Source: Larsenimonas salina
Lineage (GTDB): Bacteria; Pseudomonadota; Gammaproteobacteria; Pseudomonadales; Halomonadaceae
Length of the DNA: 64,000 bases
Assembly (NCBI RefSeq): GCF_023736155.1
Contig: NZ_JAMLJJ010000009.1
Coordinates: 26,472 to 90,471 of the forward strand
Direction: 5' to 3'
This document shows, piece by piece, positions 54,439-61,374 of the stretch (position 1 is its first letter; the number at the start of each line of letters is the position of its first letter). The position numbers were made by a program, and so were the translations under genes. A model generated the notes under the pieces. It searched no databases and was not told the DNA's origin. It worked only from the letters and a program-made list of their open reading frames with translations.

Positions 54439-56352
54439 TTAGGGCGTGGCCGACGCCTGCCCCAGGTACGGCGCCAGCAAGGGCTTGAGCTTGGCGGCGC
54501 CTTCGCGGGACAAGTGGTTATTGTCGAAAAACAGCGCATGTCCGTCGGATTCGCCGTAACAGTAGCGCTCATTGCACAGCGCCTTGGCCGGAGAGACCAG
54601 GGTGATGTCGCAGCGGTTCTGCGCGCGGCGATACACGGAACGGGTGTGGGCCATTTGCGCCTCGTACTCGTCACGGGGAATGCGCACCTGGTCGCTCGAG
54701 TCATCAAGCAGACGCTTGAGCGCCATGACTCGGGGGACGTCCCGCTCGAAGAACGGGGTATCCTCGATCACGATGACGCGGTGGGCATCGGCCAGTTCAC
54801 AGACGGTGTCGATGTAGGCCGATGCCATCCGTTCCCGGTACTCCTTCATGGGCAACCCGATGGTGCCGGGCACGTATTCGCCCGGTTCATCGTTATCGAA
54901 GATGCGTCCGAGCCAGTTCAGGATGACCAGCGTGTCATCAGGCTCGAGCTTTTCCTTGAGCTGTGCGACCCAGTTGCCGCAGTAGTGCTCTTCCTGATCG
55001 TTTCGAATGCGGAAAACACCGCTGATGGTCCGGCAACTGCTCATGGTCCAGTCGAGGGTCTTGCCGTCGTGCAGTGAGTGAACCATCGGCAGCAGACTCT
55101 GGGCATGGCTGTCTCCGATGACCGCCACGCGCGGCGCGCTGTCGTCACCGTCATAGACGCATTGTGCGGCACTGGCGCCCTTGCCGCCCTTCAGGCACTC
55201 ATAGCGGCGGCTGTTGATGCTGAGCCGGCCGCTGTCGGCGGCCCAGACGGCGTCACTGTAGTGAAAGCGGGCCCCCTGGGTCAGAAAGACGGCGACGCTC
55301 ACGACGCCTGCGACCAGTGCAAGTTGAAGCGGCTTGCACCGCCAGAGCCCGAGAATCGACAGGTTCTTCTTGGATGAAAATCGCTCGATGAAGCGGTAGC
55401 TTAAAAAGCCCGCCAGCACCGAAAGCGCCAGGGCGAGATAGCTGGTATATGCCGGAAGCTCGAAATAGTAGATGGCCACCACCAGCGGCCAGTGCCACAG
55501 ATAGATGGAATAGGACCAGGCGCCGAGGGACTGACACACCGGGTTATTGGTGAAAACGCTGTCATTGCGTTGGGCCTGAAGGACCATGAACGCCCCGATC
55601 ACCGGGAAAAACGCCAGCGCACCGGGCCAGAGATTGGAGTCATCGATCAAGAGCACCGAGAGAATGATCAGTGCCAGACCACTGCCTTCGACAGCGCGTT
55701 TGGCCATGCGCCCAAGCGTGATCGGGTACAGAAAGGCGGCGCCGCCGACCAGCATTTCCCAGGCGCGGCTCGACAGCAGGAAGTAGGCACTCTCGGCGTC
55801 GTTTTCGGTGAGATAAACGCCGTAGCCGAACCCGAGCACCGCCGCGACCGGCACGAGCGCGCGGGTGGCCCTTGCCCCCAGCGTCTTGAACGCCGCCAGA
55901 AGCACCACCGGGTAGAGCAGGTAGAACTGCCATTCGACCGACAGTGACCAGGTATGCAAAAGCCATTTCAGATGCGAATCGGCGTCGAAATAGCCGGCCT
56001 CGTTCAGATAGACCACGTTCGAAATGAAGCCGACGCTGGCCCCTGCGTGCTTGCCAAGCGTCCGGTAATCAAGCGGCGGCAGCAGAAACCAGCCTGCCAC
56101 CAAAAGCACCAGACAAAGCACCGCCAGTGCCGGAACGATGCGGTTGATGCGCGAGAGATAAAACCGCAGCAGTGAAAAACTGCCGCCGTTCAGGCCCTTG
56201 AAGATAATTGCGGTCATCAAAAAGCCGGAGATGACGAAAAAGACATCAACGCCTGCAAAGCCGCCTTCAAGCGAGGTGGGAAAGAAATGGAACAGCACGA
56301 CTGCCGCGACGGCATACGCTCTCAGTCCATTGATATCGTAACGAAAATTCAT
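54439..56352 (-). CDS. cell-surface O-acyltransferase with SGNH domain (OafA-like)
   Basis: 637 aa. The N-terminal half (about residues 1-355) is an acyltransferase-3 membrane domain with about ten helices and the start FRYDINGLRAYAVAAVVLFHFFPTSLEGGFAGVDVFFVISGFLMT. The C-terminal half is an SGNH hydrolase-like domain with GDSHAQSLLPM and the Asp/His pair DNNHLSREGA. Such proteins acetylate O-antigen or exopolysaccharide in the periplasm. No polysaccharide cluster is next to it, so its target is unknown. Confidence 0.9.
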   Translation of the reverse strand: MNFRYDINGLRAYAVAAVVLFHFFPTSLEGGFAGVDVFFVISGFLMTAIIFKGLNGGSFSLLRFYLSRINRIVPALAVLCLVLLVAGWFLLPPLDYRTLGKHAGASVGFISNVVYLNEAGYFDADSHLKWLLHTWSLSVEWQFYLLYPVVLLAAFKTLGARATRALVPVAAVLGFGYGVYLTENDAESAYFLLSSRAWEMLVGGAAFLYPITLGRMAKRAVEGSGLALIILSVLLIDDSNLWPGALAFFPVIGAFMVLQAQRNDSVFTNNPVCQSLGAWSYSIYLWHWPLVVAIYYFELPAYTSYLALALSVLAGFLSYRFIERFSSKKNLSILGLWRCKPLQLALVAGVVSVAVFLTQGARFHYSDAVWAADSGRLSINSRRYECLKGGKGASAAQCVYDGDDSAPRVAVIGDSHAQSLLPMVHSLHDGKTLDWTMSSCRTISGVFRIRNDQEEHYCGNWVAQLKEKLEPDDTLVILNWLGRIFDNDEPGEYVPGTIGLPMKEYRERMASAYIDTVCELADAHRVIVIEDTPFFERDVPRVMALKRLLDDSSDQVRIPRDEYEAQMAHTRSVYRRAQNRCDITLVSPAKALCNERYCYGESDGHALFFDNNHLSREGAAKLKPLLAPYLGQASATP

Positions 56353-56667
56353 TGTATAACGTCCAGATTCTTACTTGGCGTTGGTGCTGCACTGCCATCG
56401 ATGAGGCCGCTCGGCCATCGACGGTGCAGGCCGGACGCTCATTGGCGCAAGGTGCATGATTCAAGGCATTCGGGGCAGCCCCGAACGGTGAAAGGAAAGA
56501 CCCGCGCCATGATATCAGGAATGCGTAACATCCGATTTACAAATGGCGCAGTCGGCACAGTGGCTCGGGCTTGTCGGTAAGCGCACCTGTTGGCAATCGA
56601 GGAATAAGAGGACAGGCCGCGACGCTGAAAGGCGTGCAGAAAAAGACCTTTTGCGCCGTTCTGGGGG
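56353..56667. other. non-coding gap between acyltransferase and ogt
   Basis: 315 bp without a gene. It contains the perfect hairpin TTCGGGG-CAG-CCCCGAA (56469-56485), without a U-tract, and a loose GGCCG/CGGCC repeat near 56410. The promoter of the acyltransferase presumably lies at its left end. Nothing else was recognised. Confidence 0.6.
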
Positions 56668-57162
56668 CTAGATCAGCGCCATGCTGTGCTGGGCGTGTTC
56701 GAGTGCAAGGAGCTGCTCCTTGATCGTCATGCCGCCGTTGTAGCCGGTAAGCTTGCCATCGGCGCCAATGACGCGATGGCAGGGAATCATGATCGGCAGG
56801 GGATTTTTATGGTTGGCCATGCCGACGGCGCGTGCCGCTGTCGGTTGACCGATGGCCTGTGCAATCTCGCCATAGCTTCGGGTCTCGCCCCATGGGATGG
56901 CCTTGAGTGCCTGCCAGACAAGCTGTTGAAAGGGTGCGCCCTGAGGCTCGAGCGGCACCGTGAAATCGTGGTATTGCCCGCCGAGATAGGCCGCAAGCTC
57001 TCTGGCCGCCAGATCCAGCACCGGATGGTGTTCGTCCTCGAGGGTGGTGGGGTCTTGCGGGGTGTCGCCCAGAAAGCGAATTTGGGTGAGGGCACGATGG
57101 TTGGCGGTCAGGGAAATGGCGCCGATGGGGGTGTCGATCAGGGTCAGTTGGGCGGTGCTCAT
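56668..57162 (-). CDS. ogt: methylated-DNA--protein-cysteine methyltransferase
   Basis: 164 aa. The active-site motif IPCHRVIG has the acceptor Cys at residue 128; the HTH-like DNA-binding segment SYGEIAQAIGQPTAARAVGMANHKNPLPIM precedes it. A suicide enzyme that removes O6-methyl from guanine. Length fits Ogt rather than the Ada fusion. Confidence 0.95.
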   Translation of the reverse strand: MSTAQLTLIDTPIGAISLTANHRALTQIRFLGDTPQDPTTLEDEHHPVLDLAARELAAYLGGQYHDFTVPLEPQGAPFQQLVWQALKAIPWGETRSYGEIAQAIGQPTAARAVGMANHKNPLPIMIPCHRVIGADGKLTGYNGGMTIKEQLLALEHAQHSMALI

Positions 57163-57264
57163 GGCCGTCTCCAGTAACGATGTGTTATCAGGCTAGCAGG
57201 CTCCAGCCGATTCAATATACGGCTTTTGTATGGGTGACGCCGTGGTTTTGGCCGGAGCGAGTAC

Positions 57265-57301
57265 ACAGTGTTATCGAGGCTCCACGAGTTTTGAACACTG
57301 T
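57265..57301. promoter_or_regulatory. inverted repeat upstream of the RcnB-like pseudogene
   Basis: ACAGTGTT (57265-57272) and AACACTGT (57294-57301) are perfect 8-bp arms 21 bp apart. The right arm is within TGAACACTGTTT, a 12-bp word also found before the intact paralogue (57760-57771). Shared control is inferred. Confidence 0.5.
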
Positions 57302-57341
57302 TTTTTTTAATCATGTCGTTTTGACCCACACGTGGGTTTTC

Positions 57342-57654
57342 ATGAAGATAGTTTCAGCTGCCTTGCTTGCTGCCGTGACTCTCTCTACAACTCCGCTCGC
57401 GTCGACCGGCCGTTCTAGAAAGGTCCGCCGGCCTACGATGATTGAGGGCACCCACCCTCCACGATGACTGGGAATGCGGCGCCCATCTGCTGGCGCGTTA
57501 TATACATGACGACCGCGACTGGATCACCGATTGTCGAGCCTATCACTTGTTATCTTCCCCGGACGGGGTGCGAGGGTTGATGATCGACGGTCGCTAAGTG
57601 CTCGCGACGGTGGCCGGTGGCGTGATCACATCGATCACTCTCGGACATCCATAG
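57342..57654 (+). pseudogene. decayed RcnB-family periplasmic protein
   Basis: A signal-peptide start (MKIVSAALLAAVTLSTTPLAS) reads on in frame to a stop at about 57467, but the family C-terminus is in another frame: from 57469 it reads through ...RYIHDDRDWITDCRAYHLL..PDGV..LMIDGR, then TAA (57595-57597), then VLATVAGGVITSITLGH and TAG. This aligns with the next gene's RDW..HGLSKPPAGHRWYEVDGRYVLAAVASGIITSIILGH. So the copy has at least one frameshift and one nonsense change (the Tyr of DGRY). It is a broken paralogue. Confidence 0.85.
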
Positions 57655-57688
57655 GCATCGGAAGTACTTGAAACTTAGGTCGACAGGG

Positions 57689-57716
57689 GCGTCGGTTAAC
57701 ACCCGAACGCTTTTTT
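57689..57716 (+). terminator. probable terminator after the pseudogene
   Basis: GCGT-CGG pairs with CCG-A-ACGC (one bulged base) around a 7-base loop, followed by six T. It lies 35 bp after the pseudogene's last stop, so the degraded unit kept its own end signal. Confidence 0.5.
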
Positions 57717-57820
57717 AAAACTTAATTTTAATAAGAAGGCAGCGCGCTGACACGGTTTGTGAACACTGTTTCCTTATTTGGGCCGTAGAGTGACTCCCGA
57801 ACACATCTAGGAGAACGCTC

Positions 57821-58252
57821 ATGAAAACATTAAAATTGACTGCGCTGATCCTGGGTGCATGCATTGGCGCGAGCTCGGTCGCCATGGCCGATGAAGGCCA
57901 TGGCGACCCCAAGCTGCGACAGGATCAACAACTGCACGGGCAACGTGATCAGCACTCGAGCTCTAGCGCACACGACCAGCGTGGCCATTCTGACACGCAG
58001 GCCGGCCCTGATCGCATGAACACACAGCGCCCCGCTCAGGCGAAAGGGCATGATCAACGAGGTCCGGACTCCTGGCGTCAAGGTGAGCGCATGCCGGGCC
58101 AATACCGAGACGACCGTCATGCAGTACGCGACTGGCACGCCCATGGTTTGTCCAAGCCGCCCGCTGGCCATCGCTGGTACGAAGTGGATGGCCGTTATGT
58201 CCTTGCCGCCGTGGCCAGCGGGATCATCACCTCGATCATATTAGGGCACTGA
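57821..58252 (+). CDS. RcnB-family periplasmic protein
   Basis: 143 aa. AGGAGA precedes the ATG. A signal peptide ends at about AMA-DEG, then a long His/Gln/Asp/Ser-rich low-complexity middle (HGDPKLRQDQQLHGQRDQ), and the C-terminal RcnB-like domain RDWHAHGLSKPPAGHRWYEVDGRYVLAAVASGIITSIIL. E. coli RcnB helps nickel/cobalt homeostasis; here the function is inferred only. The His-rich middle could bind metal. A decayed copy lies upstream. 58 bp between the shared upstream word and the start hold the promoter. Confidence 0.82.
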   Translation: MKTLKLTALILGACIGASSVAMADEGHGDPKLRQDQQLHGQRDQHSSSSAHDQRGHSDTQAGPDRMNTQRPAQAKGHDQRGPDSWRQGERMPGQYRDDRHAVRDWHAHGLSKPPAGHRWYEVDGRYVLAAVASGIITSIILGH

Positions 58253-58279
58253 TTACGCCTGAAACGCCGAAATCTGCTT

Positions 58280-58306
58280 CGCCCGCCCTTTGGCGGGCGT
58301 TTTTTT
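58280..58306 (+). terminator. rho-independent terminator of the RcnB-like gene
   Basis: CGCCCGCC-CTTT-GGCGGGCG, an 8-bp GC stem with a run of seven T, 28 bp after the stop. Confidence 0.92.
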
Positions 58307-58524
58307 CATGTGCGCGGCGAACGAAGTGGTTCGATCAGGGGCGAAAGCCCGTTGTGGTCGATCTCGTGCATGAGCGCCAGCAGCCGGCCGAGTTCGCCGT
58401 TCGGGAAGCCCTCGCGGGCGAACCAGTTCAGGTAGTGGCCGGGCAGGTCGGCCAGCAGCCGGCCTTCGTACTTGCCAAACGGCATCTTCCACTGGACCAG
58501 CTTGGTTAGATCGTCAGGGTTCAT
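58306..58524 (-). CDS. DUF3820 family protein
   Basis: 72 aa from ATG 58524; a GTG 15 bp upstream is an alternative and neither has a clear ribosome site. The core KMPFGKYEGRLLADLPGHYLNWFAREGFPNGELGRLLALMHEIDHNGL is the DUF3820 signature (a short domain often linked to 3'-5' exonuclease-like proteins). Molecular role unknown. Its stop abuts the T-run of the preceding terminator on the opposite strand. Confidence 0.85.
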   Translation of the reverse strand: MNPDDLTKLVQWKMPFGKYEGRLLADLPGHYLNWFAREGFPNGELGRLLALMHEIDHNGLSPLIEPLRSPRT

Positions 58525-58596
58525 GGTGCGCACAGTCACTTTGAGGCTCGTTGCGCCGGAGCCGAGCCGTCACTCCGGCCTCCGGCGCGAGAAGAG

Positions 58597-59613
58597 TTAC
58601 CAGGTCACGCAGATCTTGCCTAAATGATCGGCGCTTTGCTGGTAGGCGAAGGCATCGGCCAGTGTCTCGAGCCCGTCGTAGGTTCGATCAATCACCGGGC
58701 GGACATCGCTTGCCTCCAGCGCGGCGATGTACGCCTTTTGCATCTGGCGGTTGCCAACGATCAGACCCTGCAAGCGAACCTGCTTGCGCATCAGGGTGGC
58801 GGTCGGCACCTCGCCCTGAAGTCCGGTTAACACGCCGATCAGCGAGATATGCCCGCCAACGCGCACCGCCTCAATGGATTGGGCAAGCGTGCCCGGCCCA
58901 CCGAGCTCGATCACGTGATCGGCCCCTTCGCCGCCGGTCAGCTCGAGCACCTTGCCCGCCCACTCGGGGTGCGTTTTGTAGTTGATGGTGTGAGTCGCGC
59001 CCAGCGCCCTGGCCCGTTCAAGCTTGTCGTCGCTCGAGGAGGTCACGATAACCGTGGCGCCCATCAGGCGTGCGATCTGGATCGCGGCAATCGACACGCC
59101 GCCGGTACCGAGCGTCAGCACGGTGTCGCCGGCCTTGAGGCCGCCGTCATGAACCAGCGCCCGCCAGGCGGTAAGGCCCGCGGTGGTCAGTGTGGCGGCT
59201 TCGGCGTGGCTCCAGCCGGCGGGTGCCTTGGTGAAGGCAGCGGCGTCTCGGACAACGGCGTCGGCGGCCATGCCGTTAACGCCGTCACCCGGGGTCTGTG
59301 CGAAGCCGCCAACCGGGGTGGTGGCAGGGCCTGAGGGCCACTGGGGGAAGAAACACGACACGACGTGATCACCCACGGCGAATTCGGTCACGCCGTCGCC
59401 GATGGCCTCGACCACGCCGGCGCCGTCGGACATCAGAAGCCGTCCATCCTCGGTCGGGCTCTGGCCGCCGGCGACGATCAGGTCATGAAAATTGAGCGAG
59501 GTGGCGTGAATGGCCACTCGAATCTGGCCCGGCCCGGGGGTGCCGGGGTCGTTGATGTCGCTGATGCGAATGTGATCGAGCCCACCGGGCGCGCTGAGTG
59601 TGGCTGCCTTCAT
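58597..59613 (-). CDS. MDR-family alcohol/quinone dehydrogenase
   Basis: 338 aa. GGAGG precedes the ATG. Medium-chain dehydrogenase with the coenzyme motif LTLGTGGVSIAAIQIARLMGATVIVTSSS (GTGGVS in place of the usual GxGxxG). The C-rich structural zinc loop is absent, so it is of the zinc-free NAD(P)-dependent type. VGDHVVSCFFPQWPSG and HVIELGGPGTLAQSIEAV are conserved. Substrate unknown; related proteins act on alcohols, quinones or enoyl compounds. Confidence 0.87.
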   Translation of the reverse strand: MKAATLSAPGGLDHIRISDINDPGTPGPGQIRVAIHATSLNFHDLIVAGGQSPTEDGRLLMSDGAGVVEAIGDGVTEFAVGDHVVSCFFPQWPSGPATTPVGGFAQTPGDGVNGMAADAVVRDAAAFTKAPAGWSHAEAATLTTAGLTAWRALVHDGGLKAGDTVLTLGTGGVSIAAIQIARLMGATVIVTSSSDDKLERARALGATHTINYKTHPEWAGKVLELTGGEGADHVIELGGPGTLAQSIEAVRVGGHISLIGVLTGLQGEVPTATLMRKQVRLQGLIVGNRQMQKAYIAALEASDVRPVIDRTYDGLETLADAFAYQQSADHLGKICVTW

Positions 59614-59685
59614 GAAGCCTCCGTAAATCCTGGTCTATGTGCCTTGAACTGCGGGCGACGCCCAGTGTAGTCAAGCCGGGACGGC

Positions 59686-60102
59686 TCAATAGTCCACCTT
59701 GCCCCTGAGCTGCTTGCGGGCACCGTGCTTGGTTTTGCTGTCGACGCGTTTTCGTTTGGCGCTTTTGCTCGGGCGAGTGGCCTTGCGCGGCTTATCGGAA
59801 TAGAGCACCGGGCGAATCAATTCCTTGAGTCGGGCGAGGGCATCGTCCCGGTTCTGCTCCTGGGTACGGTACTGCTGGGCCTTGATAACGATCACGCCGT
59901 CCTGGGTCACGCGGCGGTCGCGCAGGGCCAGCAGTTTTTCCTTGATGCCCGGATGCAGGCTTGAGGCATTGATGTCGAATCGCAGATGGATGGCGGAGGC
60001 GACCTTGTTGACGTTCTGGCCACCGGCGCCCTGAGCGCGAATGGCGCTCAGCTCGATTTCATGATCGGGGATCGTTACGTTGCGCGAGACCTCGAGCGGC
60101 AT
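59686..60102 (-). CDS. arfB: alternative ribosome-rescue factor (peptidyl-tRNA hydrolase)
   Basis: 138 aa from ATG 60102, supported by AGAGGTG before it; the frame upstream is unlikely coding. The catalytic GGQ is at residues 27-29 (IRAQGAGGQNVNKV). The C-terminal tail is strongly basic (KPRKATRPSKSAKRKRVDSKTKHGARKQLRGK), as needed to sit in the mRNA channel of stalled ribosomes. ArfB (YaeJ) releases the nascent chain without tmRNA. Confidence 0.95.
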   Translation of the reverse strand: MPLEVSRNVTIPDHEIELSAIRAQGAGGQNVNKVASAIHLRFDINASSLHPGIKEKLLALRDRRVTQDGVIVIKAQQYRTQEQNRDDALARLKELIRPVLYSDKPRKATRPSKSAKRKRVDSKTKHGARKQLRGKVDY

Positions 60103-60203
60103 GCAGGGCACCTCTTCTTGTCGACAATAAAAACAGTGGCGAATGGATGAACGAATAAACGAATGAACAAATAAACGGATAAACGCGATCGGCGATGACC
60201 TGC

Positions 60204-60878
60204 CTACCAGCCAAGCCAAATGGTATGTCGCGCGCCCTTGCCGGGGCGGTGCGCGCGCACCGTATGTTCTTCGACGCAGAGTCCGGCCCGCTTCAGGCGC
60301 TCGCTGAAGGCCGGGTCCATGCCGGCCGACCAGATCGCGACCACGCCGTCGCTGGTGAGGGCGCGCTGGATCGTCTCGAGGCCCTGTGCGTTGTAGAGAC
60401 GGTCGTTGTCCTTGCGGGTCAGGCCTTCCGGGCCGTTATCGACGTCGAGCATGATGGCGTCGAACTCGCCCGGGTTCTGCTCGAGCACCGCCACCACATC
60501 CTCGATGAGAATCCGGCAGCGCGGGTCGTTGATTGGGTGGCCGGCGGCGTTGCCGAGCGGGCCCCGGTTCCAGTCCACCACCCCCGGTACCAGCTCGGCG
60601 ACCACCACTTCGGCGTGGTCGGGGAGGCTCTTGAGCGCCGCGGCGAGGGTGAATCCCATGCCAAGCCCACCGACCAGCACACGACTCGGTGCGCGATCGG
60701 CCACGCGCGTACAGGCAAGCTCAGCGAGGGCGTCTTCGGAGCCGTGCAGGCGGCTGTTCATCAATTCGCCGGGCTTGCCGGCAATGCGAATCGAAAATTC
60801 ATCGTCACGTTGCAGAAGCCGCAGGTGGCCGCGGCCCCCGGGAATGGCGGCGGTATCGATTTCGGTCAGTTTGGCCAT
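60204..60878 (-). CDS. spermidine synthase-like methyltransferase-fold protein
   Basis: 224 aa. The Rossmann motif RVLVGGLGMGFTLAAALK is followed by EVVVAELVPGVVDWNRG, the acidic loop and FDAIMLDVDNGPEGL. These are elements of the SpeE/aminopropyltransferase fold, but the length and the loop differ from true spermidine synthase, so the reaction is unclear. It lies 101 bp before arfB. Confidence 0.8.
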   Translation of the reverse strand: MAKLTEIDTAAIPGGRGHLRLLQRDDEFSIRIAGKPGELMNSRLHGSEDALAELACTRVADRAPSRVLVGGLGMGFTLAAALKSLPDHAEVVVAELVPGVVDWNRGPLGNAAGHPINDPRCRILIEDVVAVLEQNPGEFDAIMLDVDNGPEGLTRKDNDRLYNAQGLETIQRALTSDGVVAIWSAGMDPAFSERLKRAGLCVEEHTVRAHRPGKGARHTIWLGW

Positions 60879-60941
60879 GGGCTCGCCTGTCGGAGTGGAA
60901 ACCTGTTGGAGTGAAAAACTGTCGGAGTGGAAAAAAAGCGC

Positions 60942-61265
60942 TCAGTGCGCGCGTGGCACCAGATGGATCGCGCGCTCCTCGAGGCATTCAGGGCTTGCGA
61001 CGTCGAAATCGCGGCAGTTCTGGGGACGCCGTGTATGGATCGTGCACAGCATGGTGTTGCGATCGACCGCCGCGCACCAGCCGTCGTCCTCACGGCGCAT
61101 GACCAGACCGCCCCAGGCGTCTTCCTCGGTCAGATGCAGGGGAAGGCCGCGGTCCAGGTCCTCGCCATCGAGAATGACCTCGAGCCGGCAGCAGCAGGCT
61201 TCGCAGTTGAAGCAGCTGACGTCTTCCACGGGACGTGGGTCGTGAGCGCGGGCGGTGTCCGACAT
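60942..61265 (-). CDS. YkgJ-type zinc/iron cysteine-cluster protein
   Basis: 107 aa from ATG 61265, chosen for the AGGA located about 8 bp upstream. The cysteine cluster CFNCEACCCRLE and later CTIHTRRPQNCRDF give the CxxxC-CC pattern of the UPF0153/YkgJ family. The Cys-rich ends suggest metal binding. Function unknown. Confidence 0.85.
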   Translation of the reverse strand: MSDTARAHDPRPVEDVSCFNCEACCCRLEVILDGEDLDRGLPLHLTEEDAWGGLVMRREDDGWCAAVDRNTMLCTIHTRRPQNCRDFDVASPECLEERAIHLVPRAH

Positions 61266-61374
61266 GAGGGGCATCCTGTAATGGCGGTTCTTTAAAACCG
61301 GTCCGATCGTGAGACGCGCAGGATACCTTGAACGCAGCGATTTGTCCGAATCGCCAGTCATACGGTGTGCGTGG

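Noticed and set aside
57180..57341. A plus-strand frame running into the signal peptide of the RcnB-like copy
   Set aside because: The first 54 codons lie in the promoter region; the methionine at 57342 with a clear signal peptide is the likelier start of the former gene.
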